A DNA stretch of 64,000 bases. Source: Alphaproteobacteria bacterium (GTDB lineage Bacteria; Pseudomonadota; Alphaproteobacteria; Micavibrionales; Micavibrionaceae). The position numbers and the translations under genes were made by a program. The DNA lies in NCBI GenBank assembly GCA_016699735.1, contig CP065008.1, positions 2,418,001 to 2,482,000 on the forward strand, written 5' to 3'. The notes beneath the pieces were generated by a model. It was not told where the DNA came from and did no database searches. It saw only the letters and a program-made list of their open reading frames with translations. Shown here one piece after another: positions 7,359 through 16,655 of the stretch; the first letter of the stretch is position 1, and each line of letters starts with the position of its first letter.

Positions 7359-8318
7359 CTAACCGCCGACTCCAGCCGCCGCCGCCTTGATACCCGCCGG
7401 CCCGAGAATGATGATGAACAGCGCCGGAAGGAAGAACAGGATCATCGGCACCGTGAGTTTGGGCGGCAGCGCGGCGGCCTTGCGCTCCGCCTCGGCCATC
7501 CGCATATCGCGCAATTCCTCGGACATTACGCGCATCGCCTGCGAGATCGACGTACCGTACTGCTCGGCCTGAATAAGGGCCGTAGCGAAGGATTTCCCCG
7601 CCCCGCTCCCCACGCGCCGCGCAAAATCCTGCAACGCCTGCCGCCGGTCGTTCAGCATCGCCATCTCGGCACTGAGAATCCCCAGCTCTTCGCCAAGGAT
7701 GGGCGAATGTTCCGCGACTTCCGTCGCCACCCGCTCAATCGTCTGTTCCAGCCCGATCCCGCCCTGCACGCAGATCAGCATCATATCCAGCGAGTCGGGA
7801 AAACTCAGGTTCAATTCCTGCTGGCGCTTCTGGATCATATTCTTGATCAGAATATCCGGCAGTTTAAACCCAACCAGAGCCGCCGACAGCAGGATGATAC
7901 TGGCCATCCCGTCCGAAAGCTTTTTGTCCTCGGGAACCTTCATCAGGAACATCATCCCCAGCCCGACGAAAAGAATAGGCAGAACCACGCGGGCGATCAT
8001 AAAGCGCAGCGGCGCCTTCGGGTTCCGAACCCCCGCCTGAAGCATTTTATCGCGCACCTTCTCGCCCATTTTCCCCGCAAGCTGCTGCACACGGAAAAAA
8101 CTGGACATCGAATCCTTGGCGGACAGAGCCTCCTGCCCCCGGTTCCGTCCGGCATCCCGCGTCTGCTGATAGAGATCCTTGCGCCGCTTCTCGATGACGG
8201 AAATCGCCTTTTCCTTCTTGTCCGCTTTCTGCAGAAACGGAAAGGCGAAGCCGATGACCGATGCCGCCGCAAGCAACGACGCGCCGACGGTGATGATCAG
8301 TTCGTTATCCAAATCCAT
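7359..8318 (-). CDS. tadC: Tad pilus inner-membrane platform protein TadC
   Basis: A 319-residue type II secretion F-family protein. It has an N-terminal TM segment, a central cytoplasmic F domain (about residues 135-260, with LDMMLICVQGGIGLEQTIERVA), TM segments near 105-150, and a C-terminal hydrophobic hairpin ending AAAAGVGG. TadC pairs with TadB to form the inner-membrane platform on which the TadA ATPase acts. It is the last gene of the cpa/tad operon, 25 bases after tadB. No clear terminator was seen downstream. Confidence 0.93.
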   Translation of the reverse strand: MDLDNELIITVGASLLAAASVIGFAFPFLQKADKKEKAISVIEKRRKDLYQQTRDAGRNRGQEALSAKDSMSSFFRVQQLAGKMGEKVRDKMLQAGVRNPKAPLRFMIARVVLPILFVGLGMMFLMKVPEDKKLSDGMASIILLSAALVGFKLPDILIKNMIQKRQQELNLSFPDSLDMMLICVQGGIGLEQTIERVATEVAEHSPILGEELGILSAEMAMLNDRRQALQDFARRVGSGAGKSFATALIQAEQYGTSISQAMRVMSEELRDMRMAEAERKAAALPPKLTVPMILFFLPALFIIILGPAGIKAAAAGVGG

Positions 8319-8343
8319 AGCAAGTACTCCTTAAAACGCAGAT

Positions 8344-9318
8344 TCAAACCTTGAAATTGATCATGGCCTTCATGACGAAGACCCCCATGCTCATCCACAC
8401 CACCGCTCCGGCAACCAGCCATTTTCCGGTCGGCGTGGTGAACAGGATCATGATGTAATCGGGATTGAGGAAATAAAGCCCCAAAGCCACCAGAATCGGC
8501 AAAGCCCCGATAATCGAGGCCGAGGCAATCGCCTCCGACGACAGCGCAACGATCTTTCGTTTCAACCGGAAGCGCGCGCGGATGACGTTAGCCAGATTGG
8601 TCAGAACCTCCGAAAGGCTCGACCCCGTCTGCGCCTGAATCGCAAGGCCCGTGGCGAACATCTGCATTTCCGTCAGCGGCATCCGCTTGGTGGCATCCAG
8701 CGCCGCCTCATGCAGGGGAATCCCGATTTTCTGCTTGTCATAGACGCGGGACATTTCCTCGCCCACCGGCCCCTCGAATTCACGCGAAATCATGGCAACC
8801 GCCTCGGATACGGGCATACCGGCCTTCAAAAGCCGGACAATCGCCTCCAGCGCGTCCGCAAACTCCGCCAGAAAGTTCTTTTGCCGGCGCTTGATAAGAA
8901 AACGCAGGACAAAACGCGGTAATCCCAGCGTCCCGATAATCGGCATCAACCCGACGACATATTCCGACATCCCGAAAAAATAGGCGCCTCCGGTCAGAAC
9001 CGCGCCACACAAAATGGAAAATATCCAGAACTGCCGGGGAGTCGTCTCAAGCCCCGCCTGCCCCAGCTTCATGGCAATCGTGACTTTCTTCTTGCCCTTG
9101 CCGTCCTCTTCTTTGCTTTCCTTGAGCTTGCGGGCAATCTCCGCCCGGCGCTTGTTCTGGACGTCGCGTTCGCTCGAACCATTGTCGCTCGATCCCCCGC
9201 GGATAACCGCCAGCTTGCCCTCGCGCTTCTTGGTCTCCTTGTTCATCATCACAGCCATCGTGACCCCGAAAATCAGGAACACAAGGCAGCAGATGATGAC
9301 GATTTGCACGAGTTCCAT
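8344..9318 (-). CDS. tadB: Tad pilus inner-membrane platform protein TadB
   Basis: A 324-residue type II secretion F-family protein with an N-terminal TM segment (VQIVIICCLVFLIFGV), a basic linker and a central F domain at about 155-285 (FADALEAIVRLLKAGMPVSEAV, then GLAIQAQTGSSLSEVL). Two TM segments lie near 100-145, and others are near the end. It lies between tadA and tadC, six bases after the tadA stop, as in Caulobacter cpaF-tadB-tadC. It forms the inner-membrane platform together with TadC. Confidence 0.94.
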   Translation of the reverse strand: MELVQIVIICCLVFLIFGVTMAVMMNKETKKREGKLAVIRGGSSDNGSSERDVQNKRRAEIARKLKESKEEDGKGKKKVTIAMKLGQAGLETTPRQFWIFSILCGAVLTGGAYFFGMSEYVVGLMPIIGTLGLPRFVLRFLIKRRQKNFLAEFADALEAIVRLLKAGMPVSEAVAMISREFEGPVGEEMSRVYDKQKIGIPLHEAALDATKRMPLTEMQMFATGLAIQAQTGSSLSEVLTNLANVIRARFRLKRKIVALSSEAIASASIIGALPILVALGLYFLNPDYIMILFTTPTGKWLVAGAVVWMSMGVFVMKAMINFKV

Positions 9319-9324
9319 GGCGGT

Positions 9325-10995
9325 TTAGCCGTAGGCTTCCTCCATCGCATCGAGAACAAGTTGCTCGACCCCGAATTGGCGGGCGTTGTCGTAAAACTTT
9401 GGCCGCAGGCCCGAAGAGCGCTGCCGCGTAATCAGCTTGCCCTTCTCATCCTCGCCGAGGATTTCCAGATAAAACAGATCCTGCATGGTGACGACATCGC
9501 CCTCCATCCCCGTCACTTCGGAGACGTGCGTGGTCTTCCGCGAACCGTCGCGCAGACGCTGCACCTGGATAATGACGTTAACGGCGGAGGCGATCTGCTC
9601 ACGCACCGCCTTCTGCGGCAGGTTCAACCCGCCCATCGCGATCATGTTTTCCATCCGCGAAATCGCCTCGCGGGGATTGTTGGCGTGCACCGTTCCCATC
9701 GAACCGTCATGGCCCGTGTTCATCGCTTGCAGAAGGTCGAACGCCTCCGGCCCGCGCACCTCCCCGACGATGATCCGCTCGGGCCGCATCCGCAGACAGT
9801 TCCGCACCAGATCCCGCATCGTGATTTCCCCGACCCCTTCAAGGTTCGGCGGCCGCGTCTCTAAACGCACGACGTGCGGCTGTTGCAGTTGCAATTCGCA
9901 GGCGTCCTCGCAAGTAATAATCCGCTCCCCCGCCTCGATATAGCGGGTCAGACAGTTGAGCATCGTGGTTTTCCCCGAACCCGTACCGCCGGACACCAGC
10001 ACGTTCACCCGGCACCGCCCGACCGCCATGATCAGCTTCGCGCACGACGGCGTCATGGACCCGTACTCAAGCAATTTTTCCAGCGTCAGCTTGTCCTTCT
10101 TGAATTTCCGGATCGTCATGGCCGCGCCGTCCACGGACAGCGGCGGGATAATCACGTTCACCCGCGACCCGTCCGGCAAACGCGCATCGCAAATCGGCGA
10201 GGCTTCATCGACCCGCCGCCCGATCGCCCCCACGATCCGCTGACAGATAGTAATAAGGTGTTGGCTGTCGCGGAACTTGACGTTCGTCTTTTCGATTTTT
10301 CCCCCAACCTCGATGTACGTGACATCAGGCCCGTTAATCATTATATCCGCGATATCGTCGCGCTCCAGCAACTCTTCGAGCGGTCCGAAACCGAGCATAT
10401 CGTCCGCGCATTCCTTGGCGATGCCCGCCAGTTCGGCGGGCGTGAGGTCAAGATTGCGGAACCGGGCGATCTCCTCGACCGCCGAATAAACTTCCTCGCG
10501 GGCGGCCTTGGCATCCATCCGCGCCAGCGCCTTGAGGTCGATCCCGTCGCGCAGGTCAAGCCATATCCGGTTCCGGCAGCGTTGCAACCGCAGAGCCGTA
10601 ATAGAATCCCCGTGATTGCGGTGTTCGTCCTCTTGCGGATGATCGGAGAGAAGCTCGTCATCCTTCATCGTTTTGCGCTGCTTGGCGGGCGCAGCCTCGG
10701 CAGAAGGTGCAGCCTTGGGCGCTTCCTGTGCCGGACTCGCGGACGGTTCCTTGGACTCATCTTGCGGCCCCAGACTGGACAGCACCGCGCCAATATTGTC
10801 AGAAGAAACCGCCGCAGGCGCGGAACCGTTGGGCTTGGAAACAGGCTCGGGGGAGTTCGAAGGAAGATCGAAAGACACCGGCGCAGGCGTCTCGACTTTC
10901 GGGGCAATACGTTCCGCCGGCGCAGAAGGCTTGGCCGCTGCGCCGCTTTTTACCGGAGGAGGCTTCTGCCCCCCTGTCGTTTTCTTTCCGAACAT
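9325..10995 (-). CDS. cpaF: Tad pilus secretion ATPase TadA/CpaF
   Basis: A 556-residue GspE/VirB11-family hexameric ATPase powering Flp pilus extension and retraction. The first 125 residues are a Pro/Ala-rich low-complexity linker. The N-terminal domain spans about 150-290. The catalytic domain has Walker A GGTGSGKTT near residue 337, an acidic box ERIITCEDACELQL, Walker B-like IIVGEVRGPEAFD, and the His box GHDGSMGTVHANN. All key residues are present. It lies between cpaE and tadB in the minus-strand operon. Confidence 0.96.
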   Translation of the reverse strand: MFGKKTTGGQKPPPVKSGAAAKPSAPAERIAPKVETPAPVSFDLPSNSPEPVSKPNGSAPAAVSSDNIGAVLSSLGPQDESKEPSASPAQEAPKAAPSAEAAPAKQRKTMKDDELLSDHPQEDEHRNHGDSITALRLQRCRNRIWLDLRDGIDLKALARMDAKAAREEVYSAVEEIARFRNLDLTPAELAGIAKECADDMLGFGPLEELLERDDIADIMINGPDVTYIEVGGKIEKTNVKFRDSQHLITICQRIVGAIGRRVDEASPICDARLPDGSRVNVIIPPLSVDGAAMTIRKFKKDKLTLEKLLEYGSMTPSCAKLIMAVGRCRVNVLVSGGTGSGKTTMLNCLTRYIEAGERIITCEDACELQLQQPHVVRLETRPPNLEGVGEITMRDLVRNCLRMRPERIIVGEVRGPEAFDLLQAMNTGHDGSMGTVHANNPREAISRMENMIAMGGLNLPQKAVREQIASAVNVIIQVQRLRDGSRKTTHVSEVTGMEGDVVTMQDLFYLEILGEDEKGKLITRQRSSGLRPKFYDNARQFGVEQLVLDAMEEAYG

Positions 10996-11043
10996 CTCTA
11001 GTCCCGTATGTGCAGGCCGGATTCCCGGCCATTTTCCCTATTG

Positions 11044-12291
11044 TCACTTCTTTTTGGTTAAAAAACTCCCCAACAAACCCGTTTTCTTGTCGCTTTTTTC
11101 ATCCAGGAACCCGTCGGAAGGCGGCGTAATCGTCTTGCCGAGGATCGGAAGTAATGAATTCTTAAGAATGTCCAGCCCCTCCTTGTCGGAAAGGATCTGC
11201 CGCGCATGGCTTTCATGCCCGAGGAACAGGGCCGGCAGATAAGGCACACTGGCCGCGACCGGAGCTTCCAGAGCTTTCTGCGCCTCCTGCGCGGTCACTT
11301 CATAGGCCTTCGCCATCCCCGTTTTATTGAGGATCAGCGAAACATCGGTCTTATCCCCACCGCGCAAATCGGCAATTTCCTTGATCAGGCTGCGCGCAAA
11401 CCGCAGCGCCGTAAGTGTCGGCGTCGCCACCAGGACCGTCTGGTTCGCCCGCGCAATCAAAAGCTTCTTCAGAAAGGATTCCGCCCCCGACAGATCGGCC
11501 AGCACCACCGGAGCCTTCACCATCAGGAAATCGAGAAACTTTTCATACTGATCAGGCAGGATGGTCGGATCGAGCATCGCATCCCCGCCGCCCGCCATGA
11601 TCGAAAGCCGCTCACCCTGCTCCACGAACAGGCGCTTCAGGCCATTTTCATCCTTTTTCTCCACCATCCGCGAAATTTCGCGCAATGTCCCTGCCGGATC
11701 GAACCCCATGCCGACACTGAGCGACGACCAGCCGCCCGACGCGTCGATCAGTACGACCTTCTGCCCCCACAGCTCGCTGACCCCCAACGCCATCGCCTGA
11801 ATAAGAGCCGTCGTCCCCACCCCGCCCTTCGCGCCCAGAAACGCGATCAGGCGGCTGCCGCTCACACCCAGACGGTTAACCAGGGTCTTGGCGATAACTT
11901 CCGAAAGAACGTTTTTCTGCACAGGGCGGACAAGGTAATCGCTAACCCCCATCTCGATCAGATTGCGGTAAAGATAAACATCATTGACCGGCCCGATGAT
12001 GACCGCCGCAGTGTCCTGCGAACAATAAGCCGACAACGCCTCAAGCCGCCCCAGAAAGGCCTCGTCAATCGTATCGGTCTGGAGGATCACAAGCGCGGGC
12101 GCATCGCGTTCGGAAAAAACCTGAATCGCCGTCTCGACGTCACCCGGTGCCACGTCAAGAGTGACACGCGCAAACCGCCAGTCATTGCGGATTTCCGCAG
12201 CGTTACGCAGCGTTTCGGCATCGTGCGAAAACACCGCAACCCCCGCGGACGGAAGAAGAATATCAGTGGCTTGAAGATCAGCCTCGCTCAT
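11044..12291 (-). CDS. cpaE: Tad pilus localisation protein CpaE/TadZ
   Basis: A 415-residue protein with an atypical receiver-like domain (about residues 10-140) followed by a MinD/ParA-type ATPase domain. The deviant Walker A is LGAKGGVGTTAL near residues 153-164, and a Walker A-prime-like VLADLSGAE follows. CpaE/TadZ places the pilus at the pole and recruits TadA. It sits directly upstream of cpaF (48-base gap). The receiver-like region lacks a convincing phosphoacceptor setting, as is usual in this family. Confidence 0.92.
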   Translation of the reverse strand: MSEADLQATDILLPSAGVAVFSHDAETLRNAAEIRNDWRFARVTLDVAPGDVETAIQVFSERDAPALVILQTDTIDEAFLGRLEALSAYCSQDTAAVIIGPVNDVYLYRNLIEMGVSDYLVRPVQKNVLSEVIAKTLVNRLGVSGSRLIAFLGAKGGVGTTALIQAMALGVSELWGQKVVLIDASGGWSSLSVGMGFDPAGTLREISRMVEKKDENGLKRLFVEQGERLSIMAGGGDAMLDPTILPDQYEKFLDFLMVKAPVVLADLSGAESFLKKLLIARANQTVLVATPTLTALRFARSLIKEIADLRGGDKTDVSLILNKTGMAKAYEVTAQEAQKALEAPVAASVPYLPALFLGHESHARQILSDKEGLDILKNSLLPILGKTITPPSDGFLDEKSDKKTGLLGSFLTKKK

Positions 12292-12448
12292 TCAATTTGA
12301 CCTGTGCCGTGCCCGGGAAAAAGGGCGGATCTGCTCAATAACAACTCACTCAGACGGGTTTTCCCAGACGACACTTTATCACCCGCCCCCTTAAAAATGT
12401 CCTAACGGAAGGCAGGGAAAAGCGGGTTAAAAAAGGATAAAGAAAAAT

Positions 12449-13114
12449 CTATTTTCCAGAAGCAGACTCACCGTCCAGAGGCTGGTTCTCGGCGCCGGAC
12501 CGCACGAGATCGACGACATTCCCGCCGCTGCGCCCATCGGTGGTCGGATCGGTGTTGCCCTGCCCTTCAAGGTGCTTGGGATTGGAGACCTGACGGGCGG
12601 TCAGGCTCTGGATCGTACAACCCAGCTTGTAATCCGCTTCCGGCTCGATAGTCATTCCCTCCGTTCCCGGCATAGTCTTGCAACCCGCAGGCGCATAAGC
12701 GGCGTAGGAATCATACCCGATCAGCACACGGGACTCATCCCCCTGGCCGTTAACGGGCAGAATATCCATCTCCACGCCGGAAACACCTTGCGCCCGCAGG
12801 GCTTTCACGAGGGACGTCCCCTTGTCCGTCGCCATACGGGCGGTATTCCGGTAATTATGCGGATCGTAGGTGACGGTGACATTCAGCGGCCCCTGCCCGT
12901 GGCGGGAATACTCATGCGCCACCCCGCGCACGAAATCCTGATCCGCCCGCGATGCGGGAACATCCGTGAAGGAAACATCCTCCCGCACCTGTATCTTTTC
13001 CGTATTCAGATTCCCCGGCGCATACATCTCGCAGCCGCTGAGAAAAACGGGACAGGCCAGAAGCGCGGCGCCCGTGATTAAAACTTTGGCGGAAGATGAA
13101 AATAGCTTCGTCAT
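12449..13114 (-). CDS. cpaD: Tad pilus outer-membrane lipoprotein CpaD
   Basis: A 221-residue predicted lipoprotein; the lipobox LSGC places Cys28 as the acylation site. The middle contains the CpaD family pattern DQDFVRGVAHEYSRHG, NVTVTYDPHN and LVKALRAQGV, and the tail has LGCTIQSLTARQVSNPKHLEGQ-like residues, typical of CpaD. AGGAG lies nine bases before the ATG. CpaD supports the secretin in the outer membrane. The 157-base gap to cpaE contains no obvious terminator. Confidence 0.92.
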   Translation of the reverse strand: MTKLFSSSAKVLITGAALLACPVFLSGCEMYAPGNLNTEKIQVREDVSFTDVPASRADQDFVRGVAHEYSRHGQGPLNVTVTYDPHNYRNTARMATDKGTSLVKALRAQGVSGVEMDILPVNGQGDESRVLIGYDSYAAYAPAGCKTMPGTEGMTIEPEADYKLGCTIQSLTARQVSNPKHLEGQGNTDPTTDGRSGGNVVDLVRSGAENQPLDGESASGK

Positions 13115-13146
13115 GGTGGTAAACTCCTGCTCCCGTTCCTTGGGTT

Positions 13147-14634
13147 CTAATCCAGCATATATCCGTAATTGCCCGAAGCGGTGAAGACGGACTCATCCTC
13201 GAAATTGTATTTCCGGCGCATATTACGGGCAAAGACTTCCGCCAGCGGCCCCTGCTGTCCCTTGCTGAGGCTCACGGCCTTCTCCTTGTCGGCGTAGGAC
13301 TCCACAAGGTATCCGGTGACGATGACGACCAGTTCGGTTTCATCCCGCCGGAAACTGTCCGAGGAAACAAGTTTTCCAAGCACGGGCGTATCCTTGATCC
13401 CCGGCAGGCCGGACAAGCCCTTGGCAGCTTCGGATTGCAGAAGCCCCGCAATCATCAGGCTGCCGCCACTCGGAATTTCGATGGTGGTTTCCGCACGCCG
13501 GATATCCAGCCCCGGAACGACAAGATCAGCCAGAACCACGGCATTCGTGCTGTCCAGCGAGGAAACTTCCGTATTCATCTGCAAACTGATCCGCTTATCG
13601 GACATAACCACAGGTTTGAAGTTAAGAGAAACCCCGAACTCTCTGAATTCAATAGTGATATTTCCGAACTGGTCCCGGCCTGTCGGTACGGGAAACTCCC
13701 CGCCCGCCAGGAACCCGGCCTGCTGCCCTGAGACCGCCGTCAAATTCGGCTCAGCCAGAACATTCACCAGATTTTGCTCCTCAAGCGCATCGAGGAAAAT
13801 TCCGATCTCCCCGATCCCTTTGAGGCCGCTATCAAACAGCAGACCCGCCGCGCCGATGGCATCCTGCGAAAGCGAAAGCCCGTCCGCTCCGCCGAACTGA
13901 AGGGCATCCGTGCCATCGATAAACTGCGAGGGAGGTGTGCGATCAAACAGCCGCACAGCCGACAATTCGTTCGGATCGTTGGCATTCGTATTCACGCCCA
14001 GCTCTTTTAATACGCTACGCGTCGCCTCGACGATCTTGACCTGGAGCATCACCTGCTGCTCCCCGCGCACTTCCAGCATATTGGAGATCAACTGGTCCGT
14101 GGCCTTGTCCTCGTCCTGAAGGTCGCTGACATAGTGCCCGACAAGGTTGGCGATCTTCGACGCCGCCTCCGGCGTGGAAACGGTCCCGGTCAGGTAAATC
14201 TGGTCATGAATAGAACCAACCTTGGCGTTCTCATCCGGGAACAGCCGATCCACAAGGCTCTGGATTGCCTGCAGATCATAGGCAACATGGACGTCCAGCT
14301 TCCGCAGAACGTTGCCCGAACCGTCGAGCGCGATGATATTCGTATCCCCCACGGCAAGCCCGACGATGTAAAGCCGGTTCGACTGAATAGCCTGCACATC
14401 CACAATCGCCGGATTGGCAACAAGAATATCCGAAACCTCGCCGTCCAGAAGAACGACTTCCGCCTTCCCGAGCGGGATGTCCGTCGGCGCGTGAGTTTTC
14501 GGCGCACTGTAAATCGGCTGAAGATCGCCCTTGTCCGCATAGCTGGAAGTCCACCCTCCCGTTCCCGCAACAAAAGTCAGCGCAAGAAACGAAAGCGCGA
14601 AGACACTGCGTATTTTAGAACTGAACCCGTTCAT
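13147..14634 (-). CDS. cpaC: Tad pilus secretin CpaC/RcpA
   Basis: A 495-residue type II/III secretin with a signal peptide (hydrophobic residues 10-28). The N-terminal pilus domain (IPLGKAEVVLLDGEVSDILV, about 50-125) has the same type of sequence as the stand-alone protein at 2974. A BON-like segment follows, then the secretin barrel with VPTGRDQFGN and IPSGGSLMIAGLLQ near residues 310-430. It forms the outer-membrane channel for the pilus. It sits between cpaB and cpaD, as expected. Confidence 0.95.
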   Translation of the reverse strand: MNGFSSKIRSVFALSFLALTFVAGTGGWTSSYADKGDLQPIYSAPKTHAPTDIPLGKAEVVLLDGEVSDILVANPAIVDVQAIQSNRLYIVGLAVGDTNIIALDGSGNVLRKLDVHVAYDLQAIQSLVDRLFPDENAKVGSIHDQIYLTGTVSTPEAASKIANLVGHYVSDLQDEDKATDQLISNMLEVRGEQQVMLQVKIVEATRSVLKELGVNTNANDPNELSAVRLFDRTPPSQFIDGTDALQFGGADGLSLSQDAIGAAGLLFDSGLKGIGEIGIFLDALEEQNLVNVLAEPNLTAVSGQQAGFLAGGEFPVPTGRDQFGNITIEFREFGVSLNFKPVVMSDKRISLQMNTEVSSLDSTNAVVLADLVVPGLDIRRAETTIEIPSGGSLMIAGLLQSEAAKGLSGLPGIKDTPVLGKLVSSDSFRRDETELVVIVTGYLVESYADKEKAVSLSKGQQGPLAEVFARNMRRKYNFEDESVFTASGNYGYMLD

Positions 14635-14738
14635 TGTGTTGTCTTTCAGCTGTTTAACCGAATGTATTTCACAAAATTGTTTAAAAACTCAGAGCGTAGG
14701 ATTTGAAAAAACTCAGAGAAAAGACGCAGAGGAAGGGC

Positions 14739-15608
14739 TCACTTTGTAGACGAGCCATTATAAATTCGCACAATATTGCGCTGAACGCCAGTCTGCATTT
14801 TCAGTTGCTGGTAGGCAACGAAAACTTCGTCGTCAATATGGGTCAGACGCGCATCGGAAATGGTCGGCCACTCCTTCTTGACGATGGTATCGTCGCCCAC
14901 ACCGCGCAGCGCCAGCGTCACCTTGCCGAATTCCGCGCCAAGCGCCAGCTTCTCCGCCTGTTCCGCATTGACCTGCAGGGTCACGGTCTTGCCCAGCTCG
15001 GCCTCGTCCTTGTCATCGTCTTCCTCGGCGGTCTGGTCGATCGCCAAGACTTTCACATTCTGCAAAATGGTTTCCGTCGCCCACTTGGAGATATTCATGG
15101 TCACCAGCATCTGAAACATCGGCCCGTCATTTTTATCGGCCTTGAGCGTCTGCTTGTAGCTCAGCACCACATCCACATAATCGCCGGGCTTGATGAACCC
15201 GCCCACCATGGTCTTGGCCTCGACCTTGATCGCCATAGCGCGCATACCGGGCTCAAGGCTGTTGGCCACGAAGTTCCCGCTCTTTTCCTTCAACAGAAAG
15301 CTTTTAAGAACCGCCTCGTCCTTGGCCACGTCCCGGCGCAACCGCCCCTCAAGAGCTTCGACAGCCTCCTGCTCCCCCTCGCGAACGATGGCCCCGCGGA
15401 ACACGCCGCTCTTCGGCCATTCCTGCCAGCGCAAATCACCGTCAGCCAGTTCCTGCCCGATCTTGAGATCGGAAGAGGCCACCAGGACTTCGACAACCTC
15501 CTTGCCGCCGCCGCCCTTTTTCCCGCCCAGGGAAATCTGAACCAGCATGGCGACCAGAACGGCGGCCAGCACGGCCCCCCCGAGCACAATGAGGATATTT
15601 CTATTCAT
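14739..15608 (-). CDS. cpaB: Tad pilus periplasmic protein CpaB/RcpC
   Basis: A 289-residue protein anchored by an N-terminal hydrophobic segment (ILIVLGGAVLAAVLVAMLVQ). A SAF domain typical of CpaB/RcpC follows (about residues 40-105, VLVASSDLKIGQEL), then a beta-rich C-terminal region with GDYVDVVLSY. I chose the ATG at 15608 (AGAGG upstream) over a longer frame. RcpC modulates the secretin and may bind peptidoglycan. It is the second gene after the prepilin peptidase. Confidence 0.93.
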   Translation of the reverse strand: MNRNILIVLGGAVLAAVLVAMLVQISLGGKKGGGGKEVVEVLVASSDLKIGQELADGDLRWQEWPKSGVFRGAIVREGEQEAVEALEGRLRRDVAKDEAVLKSFLLKEKSGNFVANSLEPGMRAMAIKVEAKTMVGGFIKPGDYVDVVLSYKQTLKADKNDGPMFQMLVTMNISKWATETILQNVKVLAIDQTAEEDDDKDEAELGKTVTLQVNAEQAEKLALGAEFGKVTLALRGVGDDTIVKKEWPTISDARLTHIDDEVFVAYQQLKMQTGVQRNIVRIYNGSSTK

Positions 15609-15742
15609 GGTCACGCCTCTTGCAGGACTAGGATTGTTCATAATGTCACGCAGATCACTCAGAAGGGGTTGATACGCTTAACGGCGAAGAAACGTCGTTG
15701 GATAAAAACTACTTTTCATAATATAGTTTTTTCCTTAAGATT

Positions 15743-16309
15743 TCATAAAACCGGCGGAGTAGAAACGCTCAAAAAACCGGTCAAAAAATCGCCGCTTAAG
15801 TATCCGGCCTTCAAAAAGGCCACCAGTGCCCCGGCGGCTATCGCCACCCCATAAGGCACCTTGCTTTCACCATTTTGCACCCGGTCCACCCACGACCCCT
15901 TGAGAGGGTCTTTAAAGGGCTTACGGCGCATGATCACCAGTGAAGCCACGGCCACAAGGCCGCCTGTTAACGCCATATACGCGAGAAACAACGGCAGGTC
16001 GGTTAACTTGAACCAAAGCGCGTAAGCCGTTGCAAGTTTTGAGTCTGCTGCGCCCAGCATTCTCAAACTAAACAATAAGAATGTAATTGAAAAGGTCAAG
16101 AGCCCAGATGAAAGATGCGCGGAGAGCACCCACATCGTTTGGGGGTTTCCATGACCCCACAGCGCCAGATACGCAAATAGAAACGCTACGATCACAACCG
16201 CGCTATAAGCATTGGGAATTGTCAGTCCGCGAATATCCGACAGGCCGGACAACACCCCCGCTCCGGCCGCAACGAACAGACAAAAAAGAAAAAGGACAAG
16301 AAAAACCAT
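15743..16309 (-). CDS. cpaA: prepilin peptidase CpaA/TadV
   Basis: A 188-residue polytopic membrane aspartic protease that cleaves the Flp prepilin and the pilin-like TadE/TadF leaders. The two catalytic aspartates are visible in SDIRGLTIPN (near residue 25) and in GAADSKL (near residue 88), where family members usually have GxGD. About five TM segments are present. It follows the flp gene, from which it is separated by a terminator-like hairpin, and leads the cpaB-to-tadC run. Confidence 0.93.
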   Translation of the reverse strand: MVFLVLFLFCLFVAAGAGVLSGLSDIRGLTIPNAYSAVVIVAFLFAYLALWGHGNPQTMWVLSAHLSSGLLTFSITFLLFSLRMLGAADSKLATAYALWFKLTDLPLFLAYMALTGGLVAVASLVIMRRKPFKDPLKGSWVDRVQNGESKVPYGVAIAAGALVAFLKAGYLSGDFLTGFLSVSTPPVL

Positions 16310-16389
16310 CGGAAAAAAATTTTACGCGAGCGTATAAAAAAAAGCGACAGCGGGAGAAAGAACTCCAAACCTCATCCCCACCCAAAAAA

Positions 16390-16424
16390 AGAAAAACCCG
16401 CCGGAGATTTATAGGCGGGTCTTT
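16390..16424 (-). terminator. terminator-like hairpin between flp and cpaA
   Basis: On the minus strand ACCCGCC and GGCGGGT pair around an eleven-base loop and are followed by five T residues. It lies 64 bases past the flp stop. Partial termination here would give more pilin than machinery mRNA. Confidence 0.75.
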
Positions 16425-16487
16425 CAGCGATAGAGGTTCATTCACTAATCGGAAGAAACCAACAACTCGTAATCTGCACTCAAGCGA

Positions 16488-16655
16488 TTATGAAGTCAGA
16501 GCGGTCTGGATGCTTTCGAACATCGCCACGAGGTCATCCCCGAGCAGGAACACAACCACGGAAATGGCAAGGCCGATACCGGCGGCAATCAGGCCATACT
16601 CGATAGCGGTCGCTCCGTCTTCGTTTTTCAGATATGCTTTCAGTTTGGTCAACAT
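16488..16655 (-). CDS. flp: Flp major pilin
   Basis: A 55-residue prepilin: a short basic leader (MLTKLKAYLKNEDG), then ATAIEYGLIAAGIGLAI and a hydrophobic stretch. The expected CpaA cleavage is after Gly14, leaving Glu at position +5 of the mature protein, as in all Flp pilins. AAAGGAG lies well placed before the ATG. Strong hairpins lie on both sides, so it is probably expressed as an abundant short transcript with partial read-through into cpaA. A second, related pilin is encoded at 49692. Confidence 0.95.
   Translation of the reverse strand: MLTKLKAYLKNEDGATAIEYGLIAAGIGLAISVVVFLLGDDLVAMFESIQTALTS

Noticed and set aside
9304..12300. Long plus-strand open frames opposite cpaF and cpaE
   Set aside because: Their products are Arg/His/Pro-rich shadows of the well-supported minus-strand Tad genes.
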